This document shows, in pieces, positions 27,856 to 36,194 of a DNA stretch of 64,000 nt. The position numbers and the translations under genes are program-made. This DNA is from Woeseia sp037968755. Its GTDB lineage: Bacteria; Pseudomonadota; Gammaproteobacteria; Steroidobacterales; Woeseiaceae. Each line of letters opens with the position of its first letter. Positions within the stretch are counted from its first letter, which is position 1. The stretch covers positions 1 through 64,000 of the forward strand of contig JBBKWB010000160.1 of the NCBI GenBank assembly GCA_037968755.1. The letters are read 5' to 3'. The notes under the pieces are model-generated. The model saw only the letters and a program-made list of their open reading frames with translations, was not told where the DNA came from and ran no database searches.

Positions 27856-29031
27856 ATGTCCAGTGACAGAGAGTTCGGCATCATCGTCTACGGAGCGACT
27901 GGCTACACCGGTCGCCTTGTATGTGAGTACATGCACAAACAATACGGTGTTGGTGGCCACATCAGCTGGGCAATGGCTGGCCGTAGCCAGGAAAAGCTAG
28001 AGCAAGTACGCGATGAGATGAAGATCTCTGCTGACGTACCGCTGCTGGTAGCGGATGCGGGTGACCCGGGTTCCGTTGATGCGATGGTTCAACGTGCGAA
28101 GGTAGTACTCACCACCGTGGGGCCCTATCAGCTTTATGGCTCCGATTTGGTTCGAGCCTGCGCGGAAGCGGGAACGGACTACGTGGATTTATGTGGTGAG
28201 CCCGCCTGGATGCATGAAATGATTGCGGCCCACAGTGCTGCAGCAAAAGCCAGCAATGCACGCATTGTATTTTCCTGTGGCTTCGATTCCATACCGTTTG
28301 ATCTGGGTGTTTTGTTCCTGCAGCAAACCGCAAAGGAAAAGCTTGGTGCTCCCGTAAGTCGCATAAAAGGACGCGTACGCGCCATGAAAGGGACGTTTTC
28401 CGGCGGCACGCTTGCGAGCTTTAAGGCCACGATGGCAGCCGCGGCGAAAGTGCCCGGTATGCTCGATATCCTGAAAAACCCGTTTGCATTGACCGAGGGC
28501 GTTGCAGGACCAGCGCAACCGCCAGGACATTTGCCGGTATACGAGGACGATCTTGGTAGTTGGTCCGCGCCGTTTGTGATGGCGTCCATCAACACCAAGA
28601 ACATTCACCGCAGTAATTACCTGCTCGGCCACGAGTACGGCAAGGACTTTCAGTACGACGAAATGTTGCTGACGGGTCCGGGCGACAAGGGTGAAGCCAC
28701 CGCTAAGGCGGTCGCGGCTGATAAGTCCATGGCAACCGATCCGCGTAAGCCCGGGGAAGGGCCATCAAAAGAAGAGCGCGAGAACGGTTTGTACGACCTG
28801 CTGTTTGTGGGCACCGCCGCCAACGGTGATGTCATCCGGGCTAGCGTCAAGGGAGATATGGACCCAGGCTACGGCTCCACGAGCAAAATGATTTCAGAAA
28901 GCGCTGTGTGCTTGTTGTTGAATCCGAAGGCGGCAAAAGGCGGCATCTGGACGCCGGCGTCTGCACTGGGCGAAATTCTGATAGAGCGCCTGAAGGCGAA
29001 TGCCGGCTTGACGTTCCAGGTGGAGAGCTGA
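27856..29031 (+). CDS. Saccharopine-dehydrogenase-like NAD(P)-binding oxidoreductase
   Basis: Protein of 391 residues with an N-terminal Rossmann loop GATGYTGRL and the conserved block YVDLCGEPAWMHEMI, typical of the saccharopine dehydrogenase-like/trans-acting enoyl reductase family rather than true lysine-pathway enzymes. The middle FDSIPFDLGV segment is also typical. CAGGAG precedes ATG 27856. It is the last forward gene of the catabolic string and converges with isocitrate lyase. Its likely role is reduction of a lipid or acyl intermediate; the substrate is unknown. Confidence 0.87.
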   Translation: MSSDREFGIIVYGATGYTGRLVCEYMHKQYGVGGHISWAMAGRSQEKLEQVRDEMKISADVPLLVADAGDPGSVDAMVQRAKVVLTTVGPYQLYGSDLVRACAEAGTDYVDLCGEPAWMHEMIAAHSAAAKASNARIVFSCGFDSIPFDLGVLFLQQTAKEKLGAPVSRIKGRVRAMKGTFSGGTLASFKATMAAAAKVPGMLDILKNPFALTEGVAGPAQPPGHLPVYEDDLGSWSAPFVMASINTKNIHRSNYLLGHEYGKDFQYDEMLLTGPGDKGEATAKAVAADKSMATDPRKPGEGPSKEERENGLYDLLFVGTAANGDVIRASVKGDMDPGYGSTSKMISESAVCLLLNPKAAKGGIWTPASALGEILIERLKANAGLTFQVES

Positions 29032-29182
29032 TCGCCGCGTATTGCAGTACGCATGCGGTGGCGCGGGTTGCTGCGGTACAGGAGCCGACTCAAACTTAAT
29101 TGAGTTTCGTGGATTGGTCACCAGTTGTAGTTCGCGCTGATTGTGAATGTGCAGATGGCTTGAATCTTCACATTGGACAGCC

Positions 29183-29214
29183 AAAAAGAAAGGGCGAATT
29201 GCTTCGCCCTTTCT
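29183..29214 (-). terminator. Rho-independent terminator of isocitrate lyase
   Basis: AGAAAGGGCGAA (29187-29198), TTGC loop, TTCGCCCTTTCT (29203-29214): a perfect 12-bp stem with a 4-base loop. Read on the minus strand the stem is followed by TTTTT (29183-29187), 15 bases past the isocitrate lyase stop. The plus-strand side lacks a long T tract, so it mainly serves the minus-strand gene. Confidence 0.88.
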
Positions 29215-29229
29215 TACATCATCAATTGC

Positions 29230-30825
29230 TCAGGAGAATTGATTCATCGTGTTGCCCTCACCGGATGCTTTCAGTGCTGCATCGCCGGAGAAGTATCCCT
29301 TGTGCGCATCACCGATATCCGAGCCGGACATATTCTGGTGTTTCACACAGGCGATACCTTCGCGTATTTCTTTACGCTGGACACCCAGGACATAGCCAAG
29401 CATGCCGCTTTCGCCAAAGTACTCTTTCGCGAGATTATCGGTGGACAACGCCGCAGTGTGGTAAGTCGGCAGCGTAATCAGGTGGTGGAAGATTCCGGCT
29501 TCACGTGCGGAATCAGCCTGGAAGGTACGGATGCGCTCATCAGCGACTTTGCATAGTTCAGTGTCATCGTACTCGGCACTCATCAGTTGATCGCGATTGT
29601 AGGCCGATACATCCTTACCTTCTTCCGACCATGTGTCGAAAATCTGCTGGCGGAAATTAAGGGTCCAGTTAAATGACGGGCTGTTGTTGTAGACCAGCTT
29701 CGCGCCCGGAATGACGTCACGAATTCTGTTGACCATACCGCCGATCTGGCCGATGTGTGGCTTCTCGGTTTCGATCCACAGCAAATCGGCGCCATTCTGC
29801 AGTGACGTGATGCAGTCGAGGACCACGCGGTCTTCACCGCTGCCCTGGCGAAACTGGAACAGGTTGCTCGGCAGGCGCTTGGGCCGCATCAGCTTGCCGC
29901 CCTGGTTAAGCACGACATCGCCGTTCTGCATCTTGTCGATTGATACTTCTTCAACATCGAGGAACGAGTTGTACTGATCACCGAGATCGCCAGCTTCCTT
30001 GGTGACTGCAATCTGTTTTGTTAACCCGGCGCCAAGTGAATCGGTGCGGGCAACAATAACGCCATCGTCAACACCTAGCTCGAGGAAGGCGTAGCGTACC
30101 GCGCGAATCTTAGCGAGGAAATCTTCATGCGGGACTGTAACTTTGCCATCCTGGTGGCCGCATTGTTTTTCGTCGGAAACCTGGTTCTCGATCTGGATGC
30201 AACATGCCCCCGCTTCGATCATTTTCTTAGCAAGGAGGTAGGTGGCTTCTTCATTGCCAAAACCGGCGTCGATGTCGGCGATGATCGGCACAATATGCGT
30301 CTGGAAATTATCGATGGCTTTCTTCGCCGCCTGTTCGCTCACTGCGTCGCCGGCGTGGCGTGCATTATCCAGATCACGAAATAATCCACCGAGTTCGCGC
30401 GCGTCGGCCTGGCGCAAGAAGGTGTACAGCTCTTCGATCAATGCAGATACCGAGGTCTTCTCGTGCATGGACTGATCAGGCAGCGGGCCAAACTCAGAAC
30501 GCAATGCCGCGACCATCCAGCCGGACAGGTACAAGTAGCGCTTGTCTGTACTGTTGAAGTGCTTCTTGATCGAAATCATTTTCTGTTGACCGATAAAACC
30601 GTGCCAGCAACCCAGCGATTGTGTGTACTGCGATGGGTCGGCGTCGTATCGGGCCATGTCATCGCGCATGATCTTCGCTGTGTACTTCGCAATTTCCAGG
30701 CCGGTCTTGAAGCGATTCTGGGTCTTCATTCGCGCCACGTATTCCGGGCTGATCGCGTCCCAGGCACTGCCGTGACTGCCGATCAGGCGGGCTGCGTTAT
30801 TCAGATCATTTGCGTAGTTTGACAT
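29230..30825 (-). CDS. aceA: Isocitrate lyase (long type)
   Basis: Glyoxylate-shunt enzyme of 531 residues that splits isocitrate to glyoxylate and succinate, needed for growth on acetate, fatty acids and other C2 sources. The active-site signature is KQCGH at 220-224, with Cys222 as the catalytic residue; the metal-site region IIADIDAGFGNEEATY is intact. The length and insertions fit the long isocitrate lyase type seen in pseudomonads and many marine gammaproteobacteria, rather than the 434-residue E. coli type. ATG 30825 follows CAGGAG closely. No malate synthase is adjacent. The upstream phased TTCACAA boxes suggest specific regulation. Confidence 0.95.
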   Translation of the reverse strand: MSNYANDLNNAARLIGSHGSAWDAISPEYVARMKTQNRFKTGLEIAKYTAKIMRDDMARYDADPSQYTQSLGCWHGFIGQQKMISIKKHFNSTDKRYLYLSGWMVAALRSEFGPLPDQSMHEKTSVSALIEELYTFLRQADARELGGLFRDLDNARHAGDAVSEQAAKKAIDNFQTHIVPIIADIDAGFGNEEATYLLAKKMIEAGACCIQIENQVSDEKQCGHQDGKVTVPHEDFLAKIRAVRYAFLELGVDDGVIVARTDSLGAGLTKQIAVTKEAGDLGDQYNSFLDVEEVSIDKMQNGDVVLNQGGKLMRPKRLPSNLFQFRQGSGEDRVVLDCITSLQNGADLLWIETEKPHIGQIGGMVNRIRDVIPGAKLVYNNSPSFNWTLNFRQQIFDTWSEEGKDVSAYNRDQLMSAEYDDTELCKVADERIRTFQADSAREAGIFHHLITLPTYHTAALSTDNLAKEYFGESGMLGYVLGVQRKEIREGIACVKHQNMSGSDIGDAHKGYFSGDAALKASGEGNTMNQFS

Positions 30826-31195
30826 GAGAGCTCCTGGTGTCCGTTTGCTGCGCGGGTGGGTTTGCAGGGCAGCAACTGATAGGGAGCTTAGCGTGAAGGT
30901 AGTTAAAAATTCACAATAAAAACTTCACAATGTCAATTTCACAACTGTGAAACTGGCGACACAGCTGTCCAGGGGCGCACGTAGCCGGCTAAACCCGGCT
31001 GCGGTGTGCTATCCCGCGTTTGCTTTGCGAGCGGCCGGCGCAATCAACAGGTAGTCACATGCGGTTTCGCCGGCACCGGGCGGCGGTCACATTCATTGAT
31101 TCCAGCTGCTATTCGCGTTTACCAGCTCATGACGAAGTAGCAGCGGCCAACCGCCGCTTGGTAGTTTGCGCCGTGCGCACTAACGGGCCGGACGG
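30826..31195. other. Intergenic region upstream of aceA (370 bp)
   Basis: Holds the aceA promoter/operator region at about 30900-30955. From 30960 to 31195 I see no gene, repeat or clear signal; this part also receives the end of the SAM hydrolase gene transcribed from the other side in the same direction. Confidence 0.55.
30910..30952 (-). promoter_or_regulatory. Phased operator boxes in the aceA promoter
   Basis: TTCACAA occurs at 30910, 30924 and 30938, an exact 14-bp period; the third box pairs with TGTGAAA at 30946-30952 to give a perfect 16-bp palindrome TTTCACA-AC-TGTGAAA (30937-30952). On the minus strand a consensus -35 box TTGACA (complement of 30931-30936, TGTCAA) sits between boxes two and three, so a protein bound here would overlap the promoter. 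The regulator is not encoded nearby. Confidence 0.65.
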
Positions 31196-32080
31196 TTACT
31201 TGCGAATCTCGATCGCCCAATCGGCGCCTGATTGGATGTCATGAGTCTCTGCGAAACTGCCCTGGTTAATCGCGAGCGACACATTGTTCAGGCTGTTGAG
31301 ATAAAGAATCGGCTTGCCGAGTTCAACAAAGCCAAATGACGTGTAGTAAGGAACCTGGCCCTGCCACGCAGTCTCGCCATTGTGCAGAACACGCACATCG
31401 AGGACGTCGCCCGGTTTTACAGCGAGTTCGCGAAACGTGTCGCGAAAGATATTGCTCCAAACGTTGCCAAACTGGATGTCGAGAATTGGAATATTGCCGG
31501 ACACCACGCCATCGGCGAAACGAGCCTTTTGGTACGGAATACTCAGCACCTGATCCGGCAGCTTCCGCCCAACCTCCTCGAAGGAAATGACGCCAGAGGC
31601 GAGGCGGGCGCCCGTATAGGCGTACACATCGCGGCCATGAAAGGTGTACGACTCCTCGGAGTTAGCAAGCCGATTAACCGCCTCGTCTATCTCCCGCACC
31701 GCGGAGATGCCGAAAGCTTCGGCAACGAAGGTAAGGGTGCCGTTGTCCGGCGTGACAAAATAATGGCCGGTGCGGGTTTCAAGCACAACGGATTTGCGTG
31801 GGGTGCCGACGCCGGGATCGACGACCGACACAAACACCGTGCCTTTCGGCCAATACTCAGCCACCTGGACGAGCCGTAGCGACGCCTCCCAAATATTGAA
31901 CACCGGTATGTCGTGGGTGAGATCGTGAATGACGAGGTCGGGCGCCACGCCGATTGCGACGCCTTTCATGGATGCGACTGCCGCGTCTTTCAAGCCGAAA
32001 TCAGATTGCAGCACGAGTGGGCTGCCAGCCCAGGATACGGAAGTAACAAGGCACAAACACAGCAATACACGTAGTCGCAT
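31196..32080 (-). CDS. SAM hydroxide adenosyltransferase family protein with signal peptide
   Basis: Protein of 294 residues of the DUF62 family (SAM hydrolase, related to SAM-dependent chlorinase/fluorinase), which cleaves S-adenosylmethionine with water to adenosine and methionine. The N-terminal LQSDFGLKD and the VVDPGVGT and TPDNGTLT blocks match the family. Unusually, it begins with a typical signal peptide (MRLRVLLCLCLVTSVSWA), implying export although SAM is cytoplasmic. ATG 32080 follows GGGGA at 6 bases; a TTG at 32092 is the alternative. It is apparently monocistronic, divergent from the MDR gene. Confidence 0.88.
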   Translation of the reverse strand: MRLRVLLCLCLVTSVSWAGSPLVLQSDFGLKDAAVASMKGVAIGVAPDLVIHDLTHDIPVFNIWEASLRLVQVAEYWPKGTVFVSVVDPGVGTPRKSVVLETRTGHYFVTPDNGTLTFVAEAFGISAVREIDEAVNRLANSEESYTFHGRDVYAYTGARLASGVISFEEVGRKLPDQVLSIPYQKARFADGVVSGNIPILDIQFGNVWSNIFRDTFRELAVKPGDVLDVRVLHNGETAWQGQVPYYTSFGFVELGKPILYLNSLNNVSLAINQGSFAETHDIQSGADWAIEIRK

Positions 32081-32409
32081 TGGATTCCCCAAAAAATCGG
32101 TTGCTTGGCAATATTTTTGTTAGTTCAGTGAGCGCTAGAATAGACTAGGGTCGATACCTCAGTCACCGCCAGTATCATGCTGCGAAACAAACTCGCTGAA
32201 AGAATCGCCGGAGCCGCGGAGTCAGCCGCCTGTTCAGTCTGGATTCAGCCGCTGGCTCGCATAAAGGTTTAGTGGAGATGGTGGACCGGCAGGCCGCATA
32301 TCCTTCAATTAATAATGCATAGCGATTGATTGTTGGTTGGTAACTCGCGCCAGACTGAATCGACACCAACCAGGATTATTTGGGCAGCTCAATGGGGAGA
32401 GCAAAAGCA
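32081..32409. other. Divergent intergenic region (329 bp)
   Basis: Separates the SAM hydrolase gene (-) from the MDR gene (+). I see one 10-bp inverted repeat, TTCAGTCTGG at 32233-32242 and CCAGACTGAA at 32350-32359, and an AT-rich patch at about 32300-32340 that could hold a promoter. No reading frame is convincing. Confidence 0.5.
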
Positions 32410-33513
32410 ATGAAGCGAAGATACAAAGTAACCGGTGGCATTCTTATCACCGTCGTTCTCGCACTCGGGGCTCTCGGCGTGGCCCTCAGTCACAATTCCG
32501 TGTGCCCGACGGCGATGGAGCGACCGGGCAATGCAATGTCCATGAAAGCGGCTGTTTTCCGCTGCTACGGATCGCCTGATGTCATTGAGATCACAGATAT
32601 CGACAAGCCCGTTCCGGGTGACCACGACGTGTTGGTCAAGATTCGCGCCGCTGCAGTCAATCCGCTTGATTGGCATTATCTGCGCGGTACGCCGTACCTT
32701 CTGCGTCTGGATGCCGGTATCGGCACGCCGGACGACACCAGTATGGGAGTGGATTTCGCAGGCGTGGTCGAAGCAGTCGGCCAATCAGTAACGAAGTTCA
32801 AGCCGGGTGACGAAGTCTTCGGTGGCCGATCCGGCGCATTCGCCGACTACGTGCTGATTCCGGAAGACCGCGGATTGGCTCTGAAACCGGCCAACATGAC
32901 TTACGCGCAGGCAGCCAGTGTGCCCATAGCAGCGATCACAGCGTTACAGGCGCTGCGAGACAAGGGTGAAGTCAGGAGCGGTCAGAAGGTACTGATCAAT
33001 GGTGCTTCGGGCGGCGTTGGGACCTTCGCTGTGCAAATCGCTAAAGCGATGGGCGCCGATGTGACGGGCGTGTGCAGCACTCGAAACACTGAAATGGTGC
33101 TCGGTATCGGTGCCGATCGCGTGATCGACTATAAGCACGACAACTACACGCAACTGGCAGAAAAGTACGACGTGATTATCGACAACGTCAGCAATCACTC
33201 CTTGCTGGCCAACAGGCGGGCGCTGAAAGACAACGGCATTCTGGTCATGGTTGGCGCGTCTGACGGGGAATGGATTGGGCCGTTCCTGGGGCCCGTTATG
33301 GGGCTGATTCTTGAGCCCTTCGTTAGCCAGAAGTTTCGAATGCTGCTGGCGGGCATGCCGCAAGACGATCTGCAGTATCTGGCCCAGCTCATGTTGGAAG
33401 GGAAGCTAGTGCCGGTGATTGATAAAACCTATGCGTTCGACGAAATTCCTGAGGCTATTCTTTACTCTGAAAGCGGACGTGCTCGGGGCAAGATCCTCAT
33501 TTCGGTGCCGTAG
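32410..33513 (+). CDS. MDR-family oxidoreductase with N-terminal membrane anchor
   Basis: Zinc-free medium-chain dehydrogenase/reductase of 367 residues. Residues 8-27 form a hydrophobic segment preceded by KRRYK, then a short linker, and the conserved enzyme starts near residue 43 (MSMKAAVFRCYG). The nucleotide loop is NGASGGVGTFA. The family reduces quinones or enones with NADPH. ATG 32410 has GGGGAGAG about 9 bases before. An internal ATG at 32536 would give a soluble form without the anchor, so the membrane location is a prediction that depends on the start. Upstream ATG 32392 and TTG 32380 are less likely. Confidence 0.83.
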   Translation: MKRRYKVTGGILITVVLALGALGVALSHNSVCPTAMERPGNAMSMKAAVFRCYGSPDVIEITDIDKPVPGDHDVLVKIRAAAVNPLDWHYLRGTPYLLRLDAGIGTPDDTSMGVDFAGVVEAVGQSVTKFKPGDEVFGGRSGAFADYVLIPEDRGLALKPANMTYAQAASVPIAAITALQALRDKGEVRSGQKVLINGASGGVGTFAVQIAKAMGADVTGVCSTRNTEMVLGIGADRVIDYKHDNYTQLAEKYDVIIDNVSNHSLLANRRALKDNGILVMVGASDGEWIGPFLGPVMGLILEPFVSQKFRMLLAGMPQDDLQYLAQLMLEGKLVPVIDKTYAFDEIPEAILYSESGRARGKILISVP

Positions 33514-33522
33514 TCAGCAGGA

Positions 33523-33560
33523 AAGGTCATCTCGCCGGATGCGCGCAGCGAGATGACCTT
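33523..33560. terminator. Hairpin between convergent genes, possible two-way terminator
   Basis: AAGGTCATCTCG (33523-33534) and CGAGATGACCTT (33549-33560) form a perfect 12-bp stem with a 14-base loop, midway between the convergent MDR and metY genes. The T tracts are weak on both sides, so termination efficiency is uncertain. Confidence 0.62.
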
Positions 33561-33598
33561 ACTTAACCTGATGTCGCTTTGCCGGAGCGAATAGTGCG

Positions 33599-34873
33599 TT
33601 ATTTAGACGCCGCCAGTGCCTGGTCCAGATCAGCCAGAATGTCATCGATATGCTCGATGCCTACACACAGGCGCAACATATCCGGCGTAACGCCGGCTGC
33701 TGACAGTTCCTCGTCAGACAACTGGCGATGGGTCGTGGACGCGGGATGCGCGGCAAGCGATTTGACGTCACCGATATTGACGCAGCGTACAAATAACTGC
33801 AGCGCGTCGTAGAACTTCACGCCGGCGTCGAAGCCACCCTTGATCCCGAACGTGAGTAACGCGGACGGCTTGCCGTTTGTGTATTTCTTCGCGAGTTCGT
33901 AATACGGGGAATCAGGCAGGCCGGCGAACTTGACCCACTCAACGCGCGGATGCTTCTGCAAATAGTTAGCGACGCTCAACGCATTCTCGCAGTGCCGCTC
34001 CATCCGCAACGGCAGCGTTGCTAGGCCTTGCAGAATCAGGAATGCATTCATCGCGCTTAACGCAGAACCGGTATTTCTTAGTGGCACCGTTCGAGCGCGG
34101 CCGATATACGCCGCGGGCCCCAGCGCCTCGGTGTAGACCACGCCATGATAAGAGTCTTCCGGCTCGGTCAGCATATGAAATTTCTTAGCGTGCTCTGCCC
34201 ACGGAAATTGGCCACTGTCGACAATAACGCCACCGAGTGAATTGCCGTGTCCTCCCATGTATTTGGTCAGTGCCTCCACAACGATATCAGCGCCCCATTG
34301 AATGGGTTTGATCAGTACTGGCGTTGCCACAGTGTTATCGACGATCAAAGGTACGCCATGTCCATGCGCCATCTTGGCCAGAGCCTCTATATCAACAATA
34401 TTGCCGGCTGGATTGCCGATAGACTCGCAAAACACTGCTGTAGTCTTGCCGTCGATCAGTTTCTCCATTGCGGCGACAGAGTCATCTGCGGCAAAACGCA
34501 CTTCGATTCCGAGCTTGGGTAGCATGTGTTTGAACAGCGTATACGTCCCGCCATACAACATGGGGACGGTAACAATATTATTGCCGCGTTCAGCAATGTT
34601 CAGAATTGAATAGTTAACAGCTGCGCTGCCCGCGCTGACGCACAACCCGGCGATTCCACCTTCGAGTTCGGCCGAGCGCTTTTCCAGTACATCGACGGTC
34701 GGATTCATGATTCGCGAATAAATATTGCCTTCAACCGCGAGATTGAACAGGTCTGCACCATGTTGTGCATTCTCAAACTCGTACGCCACCGTCTGGTAAA
34801 TAGGTGTAGCAAGGGCCTTGGTGGTTGGGTCGGATTTGAATCCGGCATGAATTGCCAACGTTTCGTCTTTCAT
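33599..34873 (-). CDS. metY: O-acetylhomoserine aminocarboxypropyltransferase / O-acylhomoserine sulfhydrylase
   Basis: PLP enzyme of 424 residues of the Cys/Met-metabolism family that makes homocysteine from an O-acylhomoserine and sulfide. It starts DETLAIHAGF..D and has the family blocks YSRIMNPT, SAGSAAVNYSI and, around the Schiff-base lysine, EALTKYMGGHGN. The length fits MetY rather than the shorter MetB/MetZ. ATG 34873 is preceded by AGGA; the in-frame extension upstream overlaps metA and is rejected. It lies 31 bp behind metA on the same strand, forming a two-gene methionine unit with direct sulfhydrylation. Confidence 0.93.
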   Translation of the reverse strand: MKDETLAIHAGFKSDPTTKALATPIYQTVAYEFENAQHGADLFNLAVEGNIYSRIMNPTVDVLEKRSAELEGGIAGLCVSAGSAAVNYSILNIAERGNNIVTVPMLYGGTYTLFKHMLPKLGIEVRFAADDSVAAMEKLIDGKTTAVFCESIGNPAGNIVDIEALAKMAHGHGVPLIVDNTVATPVLIKPIQWGADIVVEALTKYMGGHGNSLGGVIVDSGQFPWAEHAKKFHMLTEPEDSYHGVVYTEALGPAAYIGRARTVPLRNTGSALSAMNAFLILQGLATLPLRMERHCENALSVANYLQKHPRVEWVKFAGLPDSPYYELAKKYTNGKPSALLTFGIKGGFDAGVKFYDALQLFVRCVNIGDVKSLAAHPASTTHRQLSDEELSAAGVTPDMLRLCVGIEHIDDILADLDQALAASK

Positions 34874-34904
34874 AATATTTCCTGCGGTGAAAGTTAGGAA
34901 TGTG

Positions 34905-35960
34905 TCAACGTGTTGACCTGATGCCGAGCGGATCTTCGGGGTCAACACCGGGCATGAATTGTTTTCGGCGATCAAGGTTAGTCAACTGGTAAACGATACC
35001 CAGCCAGTTATTAAAAATGGCTTTCGCTGTATCGCCCCAGGTATTGTCAATGCGATTCTCCAGCCCCTGTTCCAGCGTATCCGGGAACAGTTCGCCGCTT
35101 CGTGGTGCGCTGTCGAGTAGCTGCAGTGCGTCTGCTGTGAAGAAATTATCTGGATAAGGCGGCATCGACGTCAACTCGCCGGACTGAAATCGGCGCACCT
35201 CTCGTTTGTACTCTTTGAGCAGGCTGTTGCGATCATACTCCGGGTGCCCCTGGAAATAGATGACGCGCGCCTGATCAGGGCTTACCGCCATGTGCACGCC
35301 ACCGTCCTCGCTCTCAGCCAGAATTTTCAGGCCCGCCGCCTCAATCTGTTCATGGCTAATATCGTTGTAGCGTGAGTGCGGCGCATCAAATCGCGTATTT
35401 ACTTCGCGAACCAGCGGATGGTCTGATGCGCACAAGCGGTGGCTGTAAACGCCCCAACGCTTGTTGGGTAATGGTTGTCGGTCAATGCCATGGAAATATT
35501 TGAGCAAGGCATGGGTCGCGAGGCACGAGCAAAGCGTCGATGCCACGTTAGCTTGGGCCCAATCCGCCACTTCGATCAGGGGTTTCCAGAACGCTTCCTG
35601 ATCCAGCGCGGGAGTAGCGACGTTGGCGCCGGTAATAATCAAGGCATCGAGCCCAAGGTCCTGCAACTCGGAGAAGCGGCTGTAGTATTCGTCTATGTAC
35701 TGCCGTGTTGCCTGGCTTCGATCCAGCTCCGGAAGCGAAAACGGATAGACGAAGAATTGGGCGATACGGTTGCTGCTGCCGATCAGCCGGATGAACTGAC
35801 GCTCGGTCGCCTGCAGCGCAGCGTCCGGCATCATGTTCAAGAAGCCGATGTGCAATTCCCTGATATCCTGGTGTTTCGCACGATCGAGCGACAGCAGGTC
35901 GTGGCCTTGTGAGCCCAGCTGGGCAAAGGCCGGTAATCGGGAGTGTGCAACCAGGGGCAT
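34905..35960 (-). CDS. metA: Homoserine O-acyltransferase, MetA type
   Basis: Enzyme of 351 residues that acylates homoserine in the first committed step of methionine synthesis. The fold is class I glutamine-amidotransferase-like: conserved LNMMPDAALQATERQF near the N-terminus, nucleophile Cys146 in STLCSCLATH, and the FQGHPEYD block holding catalytic His239 and Glu241. MetA-fold enzymes use succinyl-CoA or acetyl-CoA; pairing with a MetY-type sulfhydrylase hints at acetyl-CoA, but this cannot be settled by eye. It is the first gene of the metA-metY unit. Confidence 0.92.
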   Translation of the reverse strand: MPLVAHSRLPAFAQLGSQGHDLLSLDRAKHQDIRELHIGFLNMMPDAALQATERQFIRLIGSSNRIAQFFVYPFSLPELDRSQATRQYIDEYYSRFSELQDLGLDALIITGANVATPALDQEAFWKPLIEVADWAQANVASTLCSCLATHALLKYFHGIDRQPLPNKRWGVYSHRLCASDHPLVREVNTRFDAPHSRYNDISHEQIEAAGLKILAESEDGGVHMAVSPDQARVIYFQGHPEYDRNSLLKEYKREVRRFQSGELTSMPPYPDNFFTADALQLLDSAPRSGELFPDTLEQGLENRIDNTWGDTAKAIFNNWLGIVYQLTNLDRRKQFMPGVDPEDPLGIRSTR

Positions 35961-36194
35961 GGGTAATAAACGATCTGCAGTTGACGTCTATGTACTTTGC
36001 CAAATCATGCGGCACAAGAACAGGTTGTTAATGCAATACGCCTGGATGGTGCAAATGAAACGATCATTTCGTTACCTGGCGCAACGGGATTTGCCTATGC
36101 CGCTAGTCTTTGAGTAACAAGCGAGGCTTCAGGGCCAGCGCGCCAGGCACGCGGCGGGGCACACCACGCCGCATGCCTGCCTTGTGACTGGCGC
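35961..36194. other. Upstream region of metA (234 bp)
   Basis: Should contain the metA promoter. One AGACGTCA sequence, near the MetJ-box consensus, lies at about 35982-35989 on the minus strand but has no good tandem partner. I found no recognisable SAM riboswitch. Confidence 0.45.

Noticed and set aside
32233..32359. 10-bp inverted repeat upstream of the MDR gene
   Set aside because: The arms are 107 bp apart and short; expected by chance in a region this size.
35961..36194. MetJ boxes or a SAM riboswitch before metA
   Set aside because: A single AGACGTCA is not enough for MetJ, which needs tandem boxes, and I could not match known SAM riboswitch cores.
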